The translations under genes were made by a program, and so were the position numbers. Positions 5,255 to 5,767 of a stretch of 5,767 nucleotides of DNA are shown here, one piece after another; position 1 is the stretch's first letter; every line of letters starts with the position of its first letter. Below the pieces are notes generated by a model, which searched no databases, was not told the origin of the DNA, and was given only the letters and a program-made list of their open reading frames with translations. Origin of the DNA: Eubacteriales Family XIII. Incertae Sedis bacterium (GTDB lineage Bacteria; Bacillota_A; Clostridia; Peptostreptococcales; Anaerovoracaceae). The stretch lies in the NCBI GenBank assembly GCA_031280075.1, contig JAITHG010000248.1, forward strand, positions 1 to 5,767, given 5' to 3'.

Positions 5255-5704
5255 ATGATCGACCGAAGGATAAGCGCCGTGCCATGGCTGCGCATCTGCG
5301 ACCGCTACCCAGACATCACAAGGGCGCTGCGGCAAATCGACAAAGGTTACAGGCTCGTGGACAACTTCCGGAATGGGCACTGCTTCGAAGTCCACAACGT
5401 GGACAATGCCGGCCCATCCACCTTCTGCTTCGCCGCCGACAGCCTGTACGGCGAACAGCGGGGTACAGGGCTTGGGCTTGTGGGCTACTGTCTGTATACG
5501 TACAACCCGAACAGAGGGCGCGAATTCCTTGCAGAGCTGGACAAGGCGAACAAGAAGAATCGGGAAAGCAACGAACGTGGGTTCAGGGAGGAACTCTCCT
5601 CAATCTCACATGATGCGGCAAAGGACATCTCGCTAGGGGTGGAGCGCGATGAAACCCATGACGGGTACAAGCGGACACACAGCATTCCGGAGGTGTGCCA
5701 ATGA
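5255..5704 (+). CDS. Hypothetical phage head/connector-region protein, 149 residues
   Basis: I do not recognise a named family with certainty. The N-terminal half reads as a mixed alpha/beta domain: a helix (PDITRALRQIDKGY, about 19-32) leads into strands with YRLVDNFRNGHCFEVHN (32-48) and STFCFAADSL (55-64). The second half is a charged helix (FLAELDKANKKNRESNERGFREEL, 91-114) and a polar tail. From memory, phages of Gram-positive hosts often carry, just after the capsid gene, small proteins with a 'F-x(n)-YEVHN...YCF/L...L' beta pattern and a Lys/Glu-rich C-terminal helix; this looks like a member, but the function of that group is not known to me. There is no TM segment or signal peptide. 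Its stop overlaps the next start (ATGA at 5701-5704), linking it to the connector genes. Transcription must read through, or start after, the terminator that abuts its RBS. Confidence 0.75.
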   Translation: MIDRRISAVPWLRICDRYPDITRALRQIDKGYRLVDNFRNGHCFEVHNVDNAGPSTFCFAADSLYGEQRGTGLGLVGYCLYTYNPNRGREFLAELDKANKKNRESNERGFREELSSISHDAAKDISLGVERDETHDGYKRTHSIPEVCQ

Positions 5705-5767
5705 GGGCCAAGGACATCATCACCCTGTCCCAGCTTGATACTGGGATAGGCGAGTATAACCTGAACA
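5701..5767 (+). CDS. Start of the next head-region gene, probably a head-tail connector (3' end outside window)
   Basis: ATG 5701 overlaps the preceding stop (ATGA) and has GGAGG at 5689-5693, 7 bases upstream. The 22 visible residues (MRAKDIITLSQLDTGIG, then EYNLN) run open to the window edge. The short N-terminus, with a helix starting 'KDIITLSQL', and the position after portal, scaffold and capsid fit a head-tail connector/adaptor (such as the P22 gp4 or gp6-like groups). That assignment is positional and too little is present to confirm it. Confidence 0.6.
   Translation, partial: MRAKDIITLSQLDTGIGEYNLN

Overview
The window is a compact piece of the head-assembly module of a tailed double-stranded DNA bacteriophage or prophage (Caudoviricetes). 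Every gene is on the plus strand. Most start and stop codons overlap (ATGA or TGATG junctions), and the order is the classical one: portal, scaffold, major capsid protein, then small connector-type genes. The DNA is GC-rich by eye. Nearly every start is preceded by a strong Shine-Dalgarno (AAGGAGG, AGGAGG or GGAGG), so the host is a bacterium that relies on SD-led initiation. A Gram-positive (Firmicutes-type) host is my guess from the protein style, but the sequence does not prove it.

Layout: (1) 1-325, the C-terminal end of an Ala/Glu-rich coiled-coil protein with a short acidic Pro repeat. (2) 322-525, a 67-residue single-pass membrane protein. (3) 522-2609, a long (695-residue) portal protein of the P22-like or large-portal type. 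(4) 2609-3598, a scaffold-like protein whose N-terminal third is an extreme Gly/Asp/Ser linker encoded by internal DNA repeats. (5) 3599-3708, a 110-base gap with two small hairpins, then an intrinsic-terminator-like hairpin and T7 tract just upstream of a very strong RBS. (6) 3709-4902, the HK97-fold major capsid protein. (7) 4902-5189, a 95-residue DUF4406 / nucleoside 2-deoxyribosyltransferase-like protein, translationally coupled to the capsid gene. (8) 5190-5254, a second terminator-like hairpin whose T6 tract abuts the next SD. (9) 5255-5704, a 149-residue unrecognised phage protein. (10) 5701-end, the first 22 codons of the next gene, probably a head-tail connector.

How the genes work together: the portal forms the DNA-entry vertex, the scaffold directs polymerisation of the capsid protein into the procapsid, and the downstream small genes likely finish the head-tail junction. 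Two things stand out from a routine head module. The capsid gene plus its DUF4406 partner are bracketed by two intrinsic-terminator-like hairpins, each sitting right against the next gene's RBS. A small nucleotide-metabolism-type enzyme is also locked to the most highly expressed structural gene. I see no clear evidence of a wholly new system. No tRNA, CRISPR, insertion sequence or attachment site was found, and no gene-free stretch exceeds 110 bases.
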